Assembly: GCA_963693365.1 (NCBI GenBank)
Contig: CAVNZM010000003.1
Coordinates: forward strand, 13,082,001-13,146,000
Source: Amoebidium appalachense
Lineage: Eukaryota; Ichthyosporea
DNA: 64,000 nt
Reading direction: 5' to 3'
The position numbers and the translations under genes were made by a program. Below, piece after piece: positions 1-10,648 of the stretch (positions are counted from its first letter, which is position 1; every line of letters starts with the position of its first letter). Below the pieces are notes generated by a model. It saw only the letters and a list, made by a program, of their open reading frames with translations, did no database searches and was not told where the DNA came from.

Positions 1-141
1 TGCTTTGTTGTGAAGACACTTCTTGCATTTTGCGCACTTCTTCTTGTGCTTTTTGTGCACACAAAACGAGCCGCCTCCACAAAGTCTGCACACGTACTTC
101 CTCTTATTGTGAGGGCACATACGATGAACTCTCCCGGCCAT
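1..141 (-). CDS. Cys/His-rich repeat protein, N-terminus only (runs off window)
   Basis: An open frame starts at the ATG at 139-141 on the minus strand and stays open to the left edge, so 47 residues are visible and the C-terminus is missing. It contains closely spaced Cys and His: CPHNKRKYVCRLCGG, then CVHKKHKKKCAKC, then a further KC. The repeating C-x-H-(N)-K-R-K-x-x-C-x-x-C pattern looks like short tandem metal-binding repeats seen in many protist and large-virus proteins of unknown function; that family match is from memory of the pattern. A TATA-like ATAAAAG lies about 65 bases upstream of the ATG, supporting the start. The fragment is strongly basic. No function is claimed beyond probable zinc binding. 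Confidence 0.5.
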   Translation of the reverse strand, partial: MAGRVHRMCPHNKRKYVCRLCGGGSFCVHKKHKKKCAKCKKCLHNKA

Positions 142-203
142 GCTGAACAGGCGGACTGCAGCTGTGATACGCACACACTGACAAGGTTTTGACCAGCACG
201 TGT

Positions 204-210
204 CTTTTAT
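204..210 (-). promoter_or_regulatory. TATA-like box of the minus-strand Cys/His gene
   Basis: ATAAAAG read on the minus strand, about 65 bases before the ATG at 141. Inverted CCAAT-type sequence (CATTGGCTCC on the plus strand) occurs further upstream near 318 and again in the duplicated copy near 497. Confidence 0.35.
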
Positions 211-211
211 A

Positions 212-567
212 GCCGCACCCCTCCCAGCACAAACACGGCCACATAGGCGCTGCTTGGGTGCATACAGACGTCTTTTTTGGCTGTGTTGGAACTTGGCAAA
301 TCCCGGATCGGCCCTTTCATTGGCTCCCGCAGTGGCCACACGTCCACGTGGGCCCTGCTTGGCCCTACTCGCCAAATTGTTCATTTAGCGCCGCACCCCT
401 CCCAGCACAAACACGGCCACATAGGCGCTGCTTGGGTGCATACAGACGTCTTTTTTGGCTGTGTTGGAACTTGGCAAATCCCGGATCGGCCCTTTCATTG
501 GCTCCCGCAGTGGCCACGCGTCCACGTGGGCCCTGCTTGGCCCTATCCGCCAACTGAACTGTTCATT
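212..567. repeat. 178-bp tandem duplication, two copies plus partial third
   Basis: Copy 1 starts at 212 and copy 2 at 390, both with GCCGCACCCCTCCCAGCAC, and are nearly identical over 178 bases. Each carries a CATTGGCTCC box and a CCACGTGGGC segment. A diverged third start (GCCGCACACTGC) follows at about 571. The array lies directly upstream of the minus-strand gene at the left edge, so it may duplicate its upstream regulatory region (inference). Confidence 0.85.
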
Positions 568-873
568 TAGAGCCGCACACTGCAAAACGTCTCCATAGGC
601 GCAGTTTGGCGCAGTTGGGCCCTTACTTTTTGCGCCGGATAGGCTCTCCCTCCATCTAACGTCAACGGCGTGCGCAGGCCTCTGTGTGCGGTGGTGGGGA
701 GGGGTGGTGGTAAACTTGGTCTGTGTGATGTGTGGAAAAATCTCTCTCCGCTGGGTATGTAGCATCACATGCGGGTAAACTTGGTCTGTGTGGTGTGTGG
801 AAAAATCTGCTGGGTATGTAGCATCACATGCGGGTAAACTTGGTCTGTGTGGTGTGTGGAAAAATCTCTCTCC

Positions 874-1138
874 GCTGGGTATGTCAGCTATCAGCCAATC
901 GGATATTTGTTATAATTTGTATACATGCAGTGTGATCTGATACATATGTTATTTATTTGAACACTCTTCAACCACAATAAGTAGGTGTGTATTGGATATA
1001 CATTTATAATCATTAGTAACAACGGCGGAGAATAGTCAACCGTATAAGTAAAGGCTTACATACCATAAGTAAAGGCTTACATACCATATGTCATTGTTTT
1101 ATACCAGATCCGATTGGCTGATAGCTGACATACCCAGC
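874..1138. mobile_element. MITE copy 1
   Basis: A 31-bp terminal inverted repeat, GCTGGGTATGTCAGCTATCA followed by GCCAATCGGAT, lies at 874-904, with its reverse complement at 1108-1138. The AT-rich interior contains a short duplicated AAGTAAAGGCTTACATACCAT. There is no coding capacity. The superfamily cannot be assigned. Confidence 0.75.
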
Positions 1139-1204
1139 TGCTGGGTATGTAGCATCACATGCGGGTAAACTTGGTCTGTGTGGTGTGTGGAAAAATCTCT
1201 CTCC

Positions 1205-1473
1205 GCTGGGTATGTCAGCTATCAGCCAATCGGATATTTGTTATAATTTGTATACATGCAGTGTGATCTGATACATATGTTATTTATTTGAACACTCTTC
1301 AACCACAATAAGTAGGTGTGTATTGGATATACATTTATAATCATTAGTAACAACGGTGGAGAATAGTCAACCGTATAAGTAAAGGCTTACATACCATACT
1401 ATGGTAAAGGCTTACATACCATATGTCATTGTTTTATACCAGATCCGATTGGCTGATAGCTGACATACCCAGC
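1205..1473. mobile_element. MITE copy 2
   Basis: Same 31-bp terminal inverted repeats at 1205-1235 and 1443-1473. The interior is almost identical to copy 1, differing by a small change around 1392-1402. It is in direct orientation relative to copy 1. Confidence 0.75.
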
Positions 1474-1730
1474 GGAGAGAGATTTTTCCACACACCACAC
1501 AGACCAAGTTTACCCGCATGTGATGCTACATACCCAGCAGATTTTTCCACACACCACACAGACCAAAGTTTACCTGCATGTGATGCTACATACCCAGCGG
1601 AGAGAGATTTTTCCACACACCACACAGACCAAGTTTACCCCCCCCCCCCCCCCCCGCCCTGGCCCTGCACAGACACACACGTGCGCAGCAGGGCCCCGGG
1701 TCGCGTGAGGGCTATTGCAAGACCAACAAG

Positions 1731-1860
1731 TCCTTTTTGATTGGCTGGCTAGGACCTAGTAGGCCACGTGACGGCCGGCGTGTGGGTCCCGCTGCTTTTT
1801 GATTGGCTGGCTGGATTTGGCCCCCGCTATTTCTAACGAATGGTTTTGATTGGCTGAGCT
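1731..1860 (+). promoter_or_regulatory. Cluster of three inverted CCAAT boxes
   Basis: TTTTTGATTGGCTGGCT occurs at about 1734 and 1796, and TTTTGATTGGCTGAG at about 1845. The same TTTTGATTGGCT motif sits upstream of clear TATA boxes at 3661 and 54172, so it looks like a recurrent promoter element here. No transcript start is visible for this cluster. Confidence 0.3.
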
Positions 1861-1914
1861 GGGATGGCGGGGTATTCCCACCCCCCGATTTTGGGGTTTT
1901 GTTCGGCTGCACCA

Positions 1915-2335
1915 GACACACGCACGCACGCACCCGCAGATTTGTTTCTGCGCTAGAGTGGGGACTGGGGGTCACCAGCTGCACCGAGGAGGGCCCATGC
2001 AGCTGCACCCAGGTGCACCGAGCAGGGCCCATGCAGCTGCACCCGGATTCGCCAAAGCAAAACATATCGCCCGGTGCCCCCCCCCCCCCCCCCCCCCCCC
2101 GCACACGCCCCACACATGCGCACACACAGACACATGCACGCACGCACCCGCAGATTTTTTTTTCTGCGCTAGAGTGGGGACTGGGGGTCACCAGCGGCAC
2201 CGAGGCGGGCCCATGCAGCTGCACCCGGATTCGCCAAAGCAAAACATATCGCCCGGTGACCCCCCCCCCTCCCCCCTCCCGCACACGCCCCACACATGCG
2301 CACACACAGACACACGCACGCACCACTTTGGCCTT
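1915..2335. repeat. 216-bp tandem duplication
   Basis: GCGCTAGAGTGGGGACTGGG occurs at 1950 and 2166. The surrounding sequence, including CACACGCACGCACCCGCAGA and a C-run followed by GCACACGCCCCACACATGCG, is repeated with a 216-base period. Copy 1 has an extra internal duplication of GGGCCCATGCAGCTGCACCC. Confidence 0.8.
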
Positions 2336-2390
2336 ATTTTTGCGATCTTCTCGCTGATTTTTTTCGCGCCGCTCTGGCTTTATTTTTGCT

Positions 2391-2465
2391 GTTCTCCTCG
2401 CTGGTTTTTGCGCTGTTCTCCTCGCTGGTTTTTGCGCTGTTCTCCTCGCTGGTTTTTGCGCCAGT
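2391..2465. repeat. 24-bp minisatellite
   Basis: Three adjacent copies of GTTCTCCTCGCTGGTTTTTG plus CGCT, with a decaying fourth, immediately 3' of the minus-strand gene that ends at 2500. Confidence 0.8.
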
Positions 2466-2499
2466 TTTCTCGCTGGTTTCCCCGCTATTTCTTCCTTCT

Positions 2500-3441
2500 T
2501 TAGTCCCATTCCTCGTTCTCTTTGTCGCTGTCCTCCTCCCAGTCCGGCTCGTGCAGCCGGCACACCGAGTGGCGGCCGCAAGGAGGGAACCACCCCGGCC
2601 TCCCCTGCTGATGCAGCTTCTCCACCACGGCCAGGCAGCCCCCGCACACAAACAGCCGCTCGACCACGGTCAGCGCCAGCTGCCGCTCCATCATCCCGGC
2701 CTGCTGGTAGTGCACGGGCCCGTCGCCGTACGGAAAAGGCCGCAGCCCGGGCTGCGCAGGCAGCCCGCCGCGCCGCCGCTTGCCACGCAGGTTGACGGCG
2801 CGCCGGTGCGGGGGCCCGTCTCTGCCGGCACCACAGGACACCACCACGCGGCACATGGCGCACACGTGCGGGCACTGGTCGAGCGAGAGCAGCTGCTGCA
2901 CACGGTGGGCCATGGGGGTGTCGTCGACCAGAAGGCGCTCCCACAGCGACATGCCGGCCTTCCACAGCGAGGAGAGGTAGTAGAACGTCAGGTGGCCCTC
3001 TGCGCACACGGCCTGATTGGCACACATCTCGTCCCACGAGTGCGTGAACAGGCGCGCCTTCACCAGCGCCGCCACGGTCAGGGGCAGCCTGCGGGGGACG
3101 GGGTCACTTTTGTGGCCGGACCAAACCGACACTGGCGCTGACCAAGTCTTCGCACAGGCACACAAACCGGTGCCTGGCAGGCCACCAAAGTCGCAAGGTC
3201 TGGTGTGCGTGCATCTGCTCACTGCCGCCACCCCACACACGCATCTGCGCACACCACCCACCCCACACACGCATCTGCGCACACCACCCACCCCACCCAC
3301 TGCTTCTACTTGCCTGCACGGTGTGTCCACGGGTCTCCGCAGGAACACCCCGTCCAGCAGCCGCTCGTGCATGGCCCGGTAGTCTTTGGCGTTTTCGGGC
3401 AGGGCCGGGGGCCCCAGCCTGGCAAACGGTGCCGTCTTCAT
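2500..3441 (-). CDS. Unrecognised Cys-rich protein, two exons (3314-3441, 2500-3088)
   Basis: Two exons join into an uninterrupted 238-residue protein: exon 1 from 3441 down to 3314 and exon 2 from 3088 down to 2500. The intron 3089-3313 has a GC donor (CAG|GCAAGT) and an acceptor CCCCGCAG; splicing keeps frame (Arg codon split AG/G). The protein starts MKTAPFARLGPPALPENAKD. Exon 2 has paired cysteines (CPHVCAMC, VCGGC, CGRHSVC), suggesting a metal-binding fold, and ends in an acidic tail (EEDSDKENEEWD). A tgttgcag directly before the ATG leaves room for an upstream exon. The gene is divergent from the gene at 3750 and probably shares its promoter. I do not recognise the family. Confidence 0.5.
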   Translation of the reverse strand: MKTAPFARLGPPALPENAKDYRAMHERLLDGVFLRRPVDTPCRQVEAVGGVGGVRRCVCGVGGVRRCVCGVAAVSRCTHTRPCDFGGLPGTGLCACAKTWSAPVSVWSGHKSDPVPRRLPLTVAALVKARLFTHSWDEMCANQAVCAEGHLTFYYLSSLWKAGMSLWERLLVDDTPMAHRVQQLLSLDQCPHVCAMCRVVVSCGAGRDGPPHRRAVNLRGKRRRGGLPAQPGLRPFPYGDGPVHYQQAGMMERQLALTVVERLFVCGGCLAVVEKLHQQGRPGWFPPCGRHSVCRLHEPDWEEDSDKENEEWD

Positions 3442-3613
3442 GCCTGCAACACGCACCCTCGGGCCCCGTCCTGCCAGCTCGGCCTGCACCCCCCATTTTC
3501 GCGCTTTTTGTATGCCACGACCGCCCCTTCGTTCCGTCTGCTGCTGCGCAGGCTGCCCCGTTGCCGGATCAGCTAATGCTGCCAAGAAGGCACCGGACTG
3601 GTGGATCTGGCAT

Positions 3614-3700
3614 TGGGCAAGGTGAAATGTTTGATTGGCCGAGCCCGCACCCACCCAAAGTATAAAATCAGCCGATCGGTCAGTCAGTCAGTCAGTCAGT
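3614..3700 (+). promoter_or_regulatory. Promoter of the 3750 gene, likely bidirectional region
   Basis: TTTGATTGGCCGAG near 3630 (CCAAT type) is followed by TATAAAATC at 3661 and a (GTCA)n stretch at 3679-3700. The first ATG of the plus gene follows at 3750, about 90 bases after the TATA box. The divergent minus gene starts at 3441, so the 308-base interval serves both. Confidence 0.55.
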
Positions 3701-3749
3701 CCGAAGTTTTCGGCCTGTGTCCGCGCTGTACCGCAGGCTGCCATCCATC

Positions 3750-5127
3750 ATGCGGCTCCTCGGTGTCTTCTGTGGGGGGCAGGCCGGTGGTTTGGCCAAA
3801 TTCACAGGCCCTAAGAGCCTGACCTGGCTGGCTGCCTTCCAGGAGGCTAATGCCAATGAGGGCTGGCTGAGCAGGCAGAAAAGCAAGCACCCTGCTGCAG
3901 GCTACATGGCCTGTTTCGAGGTGTGTATAGACTGTACAGTTGGCGTGGCCTATTGCTGTGTGACACTCCCCCCCCCCCCCCCCCCCTCAAAACCCACGTA
4001 GGAGTACGAGGACCCCACCGATCCGAGCAACACGTGCTACCCCAGCCTCATGCTGCACTCCCACAAGCTCCTGCCAGTGGCCGATGATCCCGGCCCCACC
4101 CCTCCGTTGGAGCTCAACGAATACGCGGGTGTTGCTTGGCAGAGCCAGACCCCCGCCAGCGTGATGGTGGAGGCCGTGCTGCCGGGCTCCCCACCCGCCC
4201 GTCATGTATACGAGATGGACTGGTTTGCCCTTATCCTCCTCTCGAGGCTCCGGCTGACCTGGCGGGGCAGGGCACATGTGGTCCACTTTGAACCCACAGG
4301 CGTTGTGCAGCTGGACCACGGCTGCGCACGCAGGCTCACCCCGGGCCCCGAGCTGGTGCTGCTGATGGATAACACCATGGTGCACGTGGGTGCCCCCCCC
4401 CCCCCCCCCGCCAAAAAAAAAAAAAAAAAAAAAAGAAAAGAAAAAAAAGACACGCAGGCCACACACATGCTGCACCGAGTCTCACACCGGTCCCACACTC
4501 AGCAAAACGACCTGGTGCGTGCCTCCGAGCTGATATACAACTACGGCTACAAGTATGCACACCAGGACTGCCCCGTGCGCCGGCTGGCCATTGGCGAGCG
4601 CGTGATTTACCGCAACGGCAACTGCCAGGACCTGCGCTTTGAAAATCTGCTGCTGGTTCCCCAGCGCAGTGCCTCCCGCTTCGACGACTACGAGGTCTGG
4701 CTCCAGGCATACGGCAGCAACGAGACCTCCTCCGGGGGGCCCGTGTCGGCGACACACACCTACACATACGACTTGCTGGGCCTTGGCAAACCGGTGGCCC
4801 TGTACACCTTCCAAACCTGCTGCATTGAGCACTGCCCCGCCGAGATGAGGGGGCTGCTCTCCGCCACAATATGTGCCATCGAGGGGCACGTGCCCGCCCT
4901 TTTGCATGCACTCCTCTGCTTCTTTAGCAGGGACGCACCCATGTGGCTTGACATGGCTTGCAACAACCCGCCCGCACAGGCAAGTGCGGGGGAGGCCGAA
5001 AAAAACGGTGGCGGAGAAGATCACGGAAGCTGCCCGAAAAGCAGCATTCAAACAGGCTAAGGAGGAGCTTGCCAAAAGTTTAACCTTGCCAGCGTTGTTT
5101 ATGCAGGTGTTGGGCAGTGCTAAATAA
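3750..5127 (+). CDS. Unrecognised protein with weak HNH-like segment, three exons
   Basis: Exons are 3750-3920, 4002-4385 and 4503 onward, all phase 0. The introns start GTGTGT and GTGGGT and end CCCACGTAG and CCCACACTCAG; both contain C-runs. The second also has a C-run followed by an A-run. The product begins MRLLGVFCGGQAGGLAKFTG. Exon 3 contains RLAIGERVIYRNGNCQDLRF followed by ENLLLVP, which resembles the tail of HNH endonuclease-type domains (weak, pattern only). Near 4980-5010 the frame is ambiguous: the main frame stops at 5060, while the next frame encodes RGRPKKTVAEKITEAARKAA and more to a TAA at 5125-5127. That second frame looks like the true C-terminus with an AT-hook-like RGRPKK. 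AATAAA at 5123-5128 overlaps that stop. A missed splice or a one-base error in the A7 run would reconcile them. Confidence 0.55.
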
Positions 5128-5128
5128 A
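5123..5128 (+). terminator. Poly(A) signal AATAAA
   Basis: AATAAA overlaps the TAA stop of the downstream frame of the 3750 gene. It is the only canonical signal near the end of that gene. Confidence 0.45.
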
Positions 5129-5198
5129 CACACAGAGTGCACCGGAGGCACTTTAAAAAAGTTTGACAACTGACGGTGTCTTGACTGTGCACTCACAC

Positions 5199-6045
<847 letters not shown>

Positions 6046-6107
6046 TTTGTGTATAACATATATCACCAGACACACGTGTATACACACACACACACACACA
6101 CACTGCA

Positions 6108-6275
6108 CTGCACAGTTGGTTTCATGCCTGTATGCCTCATATTTGACAATGCATCCCTAGGCCACACACCCTGCATAACGGTGTATGGTATATGTACACA
6201 CACAGTACTACACAGCTGGTTTCGTGCCTGTATGTCTCAGATATGACAATGCATCCCTCGGCCTTAACTGCCCCA
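6108..6275. repeat. Tandem duplication, period about 107 bp
   Basis: CACAGTTGGTTTCATGCCTG followed by TATGCCTCATATTTGACAATGCATCCCT is repeated as CACAGCTGGTTTCGTGCCTG and a matching continuation. The rest of 6276-6919 shows no recognisable gene. Confidence 0.7.
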
Positions 6276-6919
6276 TCCAGTTCTATTGGTGGATTCAGAC
6301 CTGCTGCTCTGCCGACATTCCGGAATTTTCAATCTTTTACAAGTGTAAATTCCAGCACGTGCACTCGGCCTATGCTGCTGGCATAGAACCACCCACCTGC
6401 ACGTGTTTTAGAGTTCGTACCGGCACTGCATGTTTGAAACCACCGTTTTTGCGGTGCACTACACTATAGTGTGTCAATATTTAGGTATAATTTGTTCTCT
6501 ATGATCATGACTCACGCTGCCATTGCAATGCGCAAGAGATGTCTCACCGATCTTCGCAAAATTCTACTGGGCCCGCATGGAAATATTTTTTTATTGAGTA
6601 TCCCCCAAAACTTCCTACTGTGGGGCGAGCCGTATGTGTGCAACCATGCTCCCGGGAATTTGAGACCCCGTTTCCATATGTGTGTAACAGTATGTAACTA
6701 GTAACTACGGAAAATGAAGTTCCGTTATACCAGAATACCCCTTTTTTGAGTAAATTTATTGATTTTACTTTATGTAGGTCCACATGCATGCAGTCCTATG
6801 TCTGTAACGAACCGGTTGCGTGGCCTAATTCTCGAAACTGGAAAATCGGAAATCCGCTGTTACACAGGCACTTCTCTCTTCTTCAGGGGTTTATACACTT
6901 TTTATTGCGTGGACACTGC

Positions 6920-6926
6920 CGTAGGC
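6920..6926. repeat. Left target-site duplication of the P-like element
   Basis: CGTAGGC directly before the left terminal inverted repeat; the same 7 bases follow the right terminal repeat at 10683-10689. Confidence 0.8.
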
Positions 6927-6960
6927 CACGGCCCTCTGAAAAAAAGACGGCCTGGATACA
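6927..6960. repeat. Left 34-bp terminal inverted repeat of P-like element
   Basis: Perfect inverted match to 10649-10682. Confidence 0.9.
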
Positions 6961-7121
6961 GAACGGGGTCAAAAGAGCAGATTGGTATTTCGATCCACTG
7001 GATTCGCTAGCAAACTACTATCAGTGCGCAGATTATGAAGGAAAACGGAAGGGAAAAAAAAAACGACAAAAGTTTATGAAGTGCTTCCTATGTTCTAAGG
7101 CGTTTTTTTGTCTTTGTCACG

Positions 7122-7164
7122 GTGCTATAGGGCTTGCGAGTAATATGCGCAAGCCCTATAGCAC
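7122..7164. repeat. Perfect hairpin inside left end of P-like element
   Basis: Arms GTGCTATAGGGCTTGCG (7122-7138) and its exact reverse complement (7148-7164), with 9-base spacer AGTAATATG. Confidence 0.85.
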
Positions 7165-7437
7165 AAAGTTTTGGCATAGTGTACATAATAGTGTAGCTGA
7201 GTCTCAGTATAGTTATATCTATTGAGCAGTTCACGTTTACACATAGTGAGCAAAGATCTGCTACAAAACTAGAACTCTTCTTTGCGTATATTCTCTCAAA
7301 GGTGTTTCTATCCACTAGGTAACATAATACTACCTGTATGTTAAGTATTAGAACGTCTATGTCCTGCAACACTAACCACCAACCAATAAACACTGTGTAG
7401 CCCCCCCCCCCCCCCCCCCCCCCCCCCCGGGCAAACC

Positions 7438-8723
7438 CTCACACCTCTACCTACTGGCAAAAAAAGAAAAGAAAGAGGGTTAGAAAACACTGACAAAGCC
7501 GCTAGAGCTGCTTCCTCCAAATACGCCTCTACCATCCAATCGTACTCCGCCTCTGCTGCCTCCAGTGCAGCCACCAGCTCGTCATCGTTTCCCTCCATCT
7601 CCCACTCGACGGTAGGTGGTTCCGCCGTGGTTGCTTTGTTTTCACCTTTCTTTCCCTTCTTCCTCCCTTCGCCTCCCTTTTCCTCTGTTTTGCTCTCCTT
7701 TTTCTTCTTTGCTGGTTTTGTCGACGGCACGCTCCCTGCAACTGTGGCGGGGACGCCTGCCCCCGCGGCGGCCTCGCTCGCCGCCAAAGCGGCCGCCTGC
7801 ACTGTTTTGGCTTTCCGGTTTGCTTTGTTGGGTGCTTTCTTCGCTTGTTCCTTGCGTTGACGCACATACGCGCTCAGGTGGCAGTTGGTTGCAACGGTTA
7901 TTAGTCGTTCCACTAGTGCTCTCTTTTGCGTGCCGCACACCCCACACTCGTCCATAAGTGCCTTATCGGTATTGTACCTTTTGACTGCATGTTCGCTGAG
8001 TAGCACAGCCACCGTTCTATGGCTGCCCCCCGGAAGGTACGTGTTGACCAGTGGCTTTAGCAGTGCCTCCACCACACAGTAGACCAATGTGACAATGCTC
8101 ACTGTTGGTGGTGAAGGGAAAGTCAGGCCCCCCCGATTGGCGGCGCGGATGAGTCGGTAGTGATCGTCTGTGGCTCTCCCGGCCGTAGTGGTGGCTGTTT
8201 CAGTAGCTGTGGTGCTTGTTTCACTGGGTGTGTTGGTGTTTTTGTTGGGTGTGGTGATTTCGAGTTGTGCACGACATGTGTTGCAGCCAACACCGCGCAC
8301 GTGAAGCGCGTGCACACAGAACCCTGCCCGGTAGGTTAGCACCTCTGGCTTTCTGACGTCTTCGCTGATTTTATAGACGTGGCCCCAGATGGTGTTGTTG
8401 TAGAGTGGGAGAATGGTCTCGATGGTGATCGTTTTGCGTTTGCTGTTGAGTGCTGTGTTCATGTTGTCGAACAGCTGTGTTACACTTGTGCCCGTCTGCA
8501 CTGCCAGCTTTGCCAGCTTCTGCACCCGTATCCTTTTGACGGCCTGGAGAGTCTGTTCATAGAGGTGAGTTTATTGTGTGATTTGTGTATATATAGATGG
8601 CACGTGGCTATAAAAGTTTAATATGACACACTATGGCGCGGGCGCACAAGCAGTGTATCATAGCATATCTTCGTGTGTACACAAGCATGGTTTAGGTATA
8701 TCTGCATGGGGTTGTGTATGTAT

Positions 8724-8760
<37 letters not shown>

Positions 8761-9258
8761 TACGGTGTGTGTGTGTGTGTGTGTGTGTGTGGTGTTTGGT
8801 GTATGTGTGTCTGTGTGTCTGTGTGTGTGTGTGTGCGTGTACGTGTGTGCATTTTTGTGGTTTGAGTTCAACAGCCCCGCCCCCCCCCCCCCCCCCCCCC
8901 CCCCACCCCCTAATTTCATTTTTCGTTCAGTTTTCTTTGCACCCTTTCTTTTCACCACACTCCTTTTATCCTGATACCCCCCCCTCCCCCTCCCCTCCTC
9001 CTCCAACCCCTTCTTCCGTCCCTGCCTCTCTCGCTATCCCCCCCCCCCCTTTTTTTTTTTCTCCTGATTATTTTATTCCCCGGGGCCACCATGTCATGAC
9101 ACCACTATCCTATTATTAAGGTGAATCACCAAATCATCCTATATCTGTTCTGTCTCTGTTCTTTGTAATGCTGTATGAATCGTGTGTGTGTGATGTATCT
9201 CTTGTGTTTCATTGTTGCAGGCAGTGGGTGGGTGGCTGAGTAGGGTAGGGGTGTGCGT

Positions 9259-9289
<31 letters not shown>

Positions 9290-9589
9290 GGGGGGGGGGG
9301 CCAGGAGGGGAGGTACCCACCTGTGCTGTCCCAACGTTGTAGTTCCCACCGCTGTACTGTCGGATTGTGCCAAAAGCACCCTCAAGGGAGTCGGTTTGAA
9401 ACTTTCTGGTGAGCACAAAGTTGAGCTTCTCGCCGCTCACGCCGCTGTCCAGGAGATAGCGGATGAGACTGGCCTGCAAATTAAAAGTCAGCAAAATCTG
9501 TGTGGCACCACATTTGACTACGCTTGGCATGTGAAAAACCATATGGAAACCCCCCCCCCCCCCCTCCCCACCCACCCATCCCGACACAG

Positions 9590-9639
<50 letters not shown>

Positions 9640-9719
9640 AACACACTGATGCGCGCGCACACACACACGTGTCACACACACACACACACACACACAGTGT
9701 CACACACAGACACACACAA

Positions 9720-9755
<36 letters not shown>

Positions 9756-10498
9756 TTCATGCCGGTCGACTCCTCATGTGACCTTGTGTGTTGGGGGGGT
9801 GAGGGGGTGAGGGGGCGAGGGCATGAGGACATTGGAGGGGATTTTGAGGGGGGGGGGGGGGGGGTACCATTGTCTTGCTCGTAAACGCCAGCGACCACTG
9901 TGTTTCCTCTGTAAACCCTCCAGCCGGCGTGCCGCTCCGCTATTTCCAGGGCACGGACAACAAGCTGGCCGAACACGAACATCTCCTTCTGGCGCTTCTT
10001 CGCTACTGCCTCTTCCTCTTGCCTTGCCCGAACCTTCTCCATCTTTGCGGCTCTCTCTTCCGGGTCCGTACGAGGAGGCGCGGAAGGGGCGCTCAGGTAA
10101 CTGGGGCAGTTGGGAAAAATGCTCGGGACGGCGCCTGGCCTAGGCCACGCTTTGCCACCTTTTTTAACGATGTCATGGGCGGGAAAGTGACGGCAGCAGA
10201 CCCGCGCAACACCGTGCGGGTCGAAGTTCTCAGGCCACTGCCTCGGCACAGCACGTAGCCACGCACTGAGAAGGTTCCGTGTTTCTTCGCGTAGCGTCTC
10301 GCTTTTAATGCGCCCGTCGTTTGGGTTGGGGAATTTGTAAACGAAAACCTTGTTTTGGTCGTCGTAGTTGCCTCTGCAGCCTGGAACACTGCATATGTTA
10401 CCGATTTTGTTGCTACGCAGACCGTTACTTCTCTTCTTATCCATTCCAGGCTCGGGAGGAGCAGCTCCCTTCATAAGGCCAGTCCCGCCGTCAGCCAT
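7438..10498 (-). CDS. THAP-domain P-type transposase derivative lacking catalytic core
   Basis: Exon a (10498-9868) encodes about 210 residues with a C2CH THAP domain: C36-x4-C41, a later Cys-Cys-Arg-His (VCCRHF) and the terminal AVPSIF motif near residue 125. A charged helical segment rich in Arg, Glu and Lys follows, likely a coiled coil. Exon b (9473-9321) encodes KLNFVLTRKFQTDSLEGAFG and IRQYSGGNYN, the conserved C-terminal region of P/THAP9 transposases. Exon c (8552 to roughly 7440) continues this region (GFCVHALHVRGVGCNTCRAQ, then GGLTFPS) and ends in a Lys/Glu-rich tail. Exons b and c join in phase 0. Exon a ends in phase 1 and cannot splice in frame to b, and the few hundred residues of catalytic domain expected between them are absent: 9474-9867 is mostly CA repeats and C/G runs. 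The 3' end is uncertain because a C-run interrupts at 7400-7428. Confidence 0.7.
9560..9752. repeat. (CA)n microsatellite in the P-like element
   Basis: Imperfect (CA)n fills most of the gap between the THAP exon and the C-terminal exons. Similar (GT)n occurs at 8721-8850 in the same element. Confidence 0.9.
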
Positions 10499-10648
10499 GT
10501 TACCGATGTCTCCGTCTTTGAACCAAAAAAAGCGAGACGTAAACGAAAAACAACAACATACATGTTCTGTGCCGACATCTCGTTTTAGGGCCGGAATCCA
10601 GTGGATCGAGATACCACGAGCACAATGGAATGCGATTTTATGACGTAG

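Larger units (their letters stand above)
709..1640. repeat. Nested foldback structure (inverted arrays around two MITE copies)
   Basis: The left arm (709-873) holds about three head-to-tail units of a roughly 60-65 bp motif containing GGTCTGTGTGGTGTGTGGAA and GCTGGGTATGTAGCATCACA. The right arm (1474-1637) holds the same units in inverted orientation (TTCCACACACCACACAGACC). Between them are two direct copies of a 265-269 bp inverted-repeat element, separated at 1139-1204 by one more left-arm unit. The right arm ends in a C-run at 1638. Confidence 0.8.

Noticed and set aside
1712-3037. Long minus-strand open frame of 441 codons
   Set aside because: It overlaps the better-supported spliced gene in another frame, runs through C/G-runs and the 216-bp duplication, and has low-complexity Arg/Ala composition.
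6961-7140. Plus-strand KFMKCFLCSKAFFCLCHG segment resembling a transposase C-terminal zinc finger
   Set aside because: It overlaps the subterminal inverted repeat and hairpin of the P-like element, has no partner exons, and the element gene is on the other strand.
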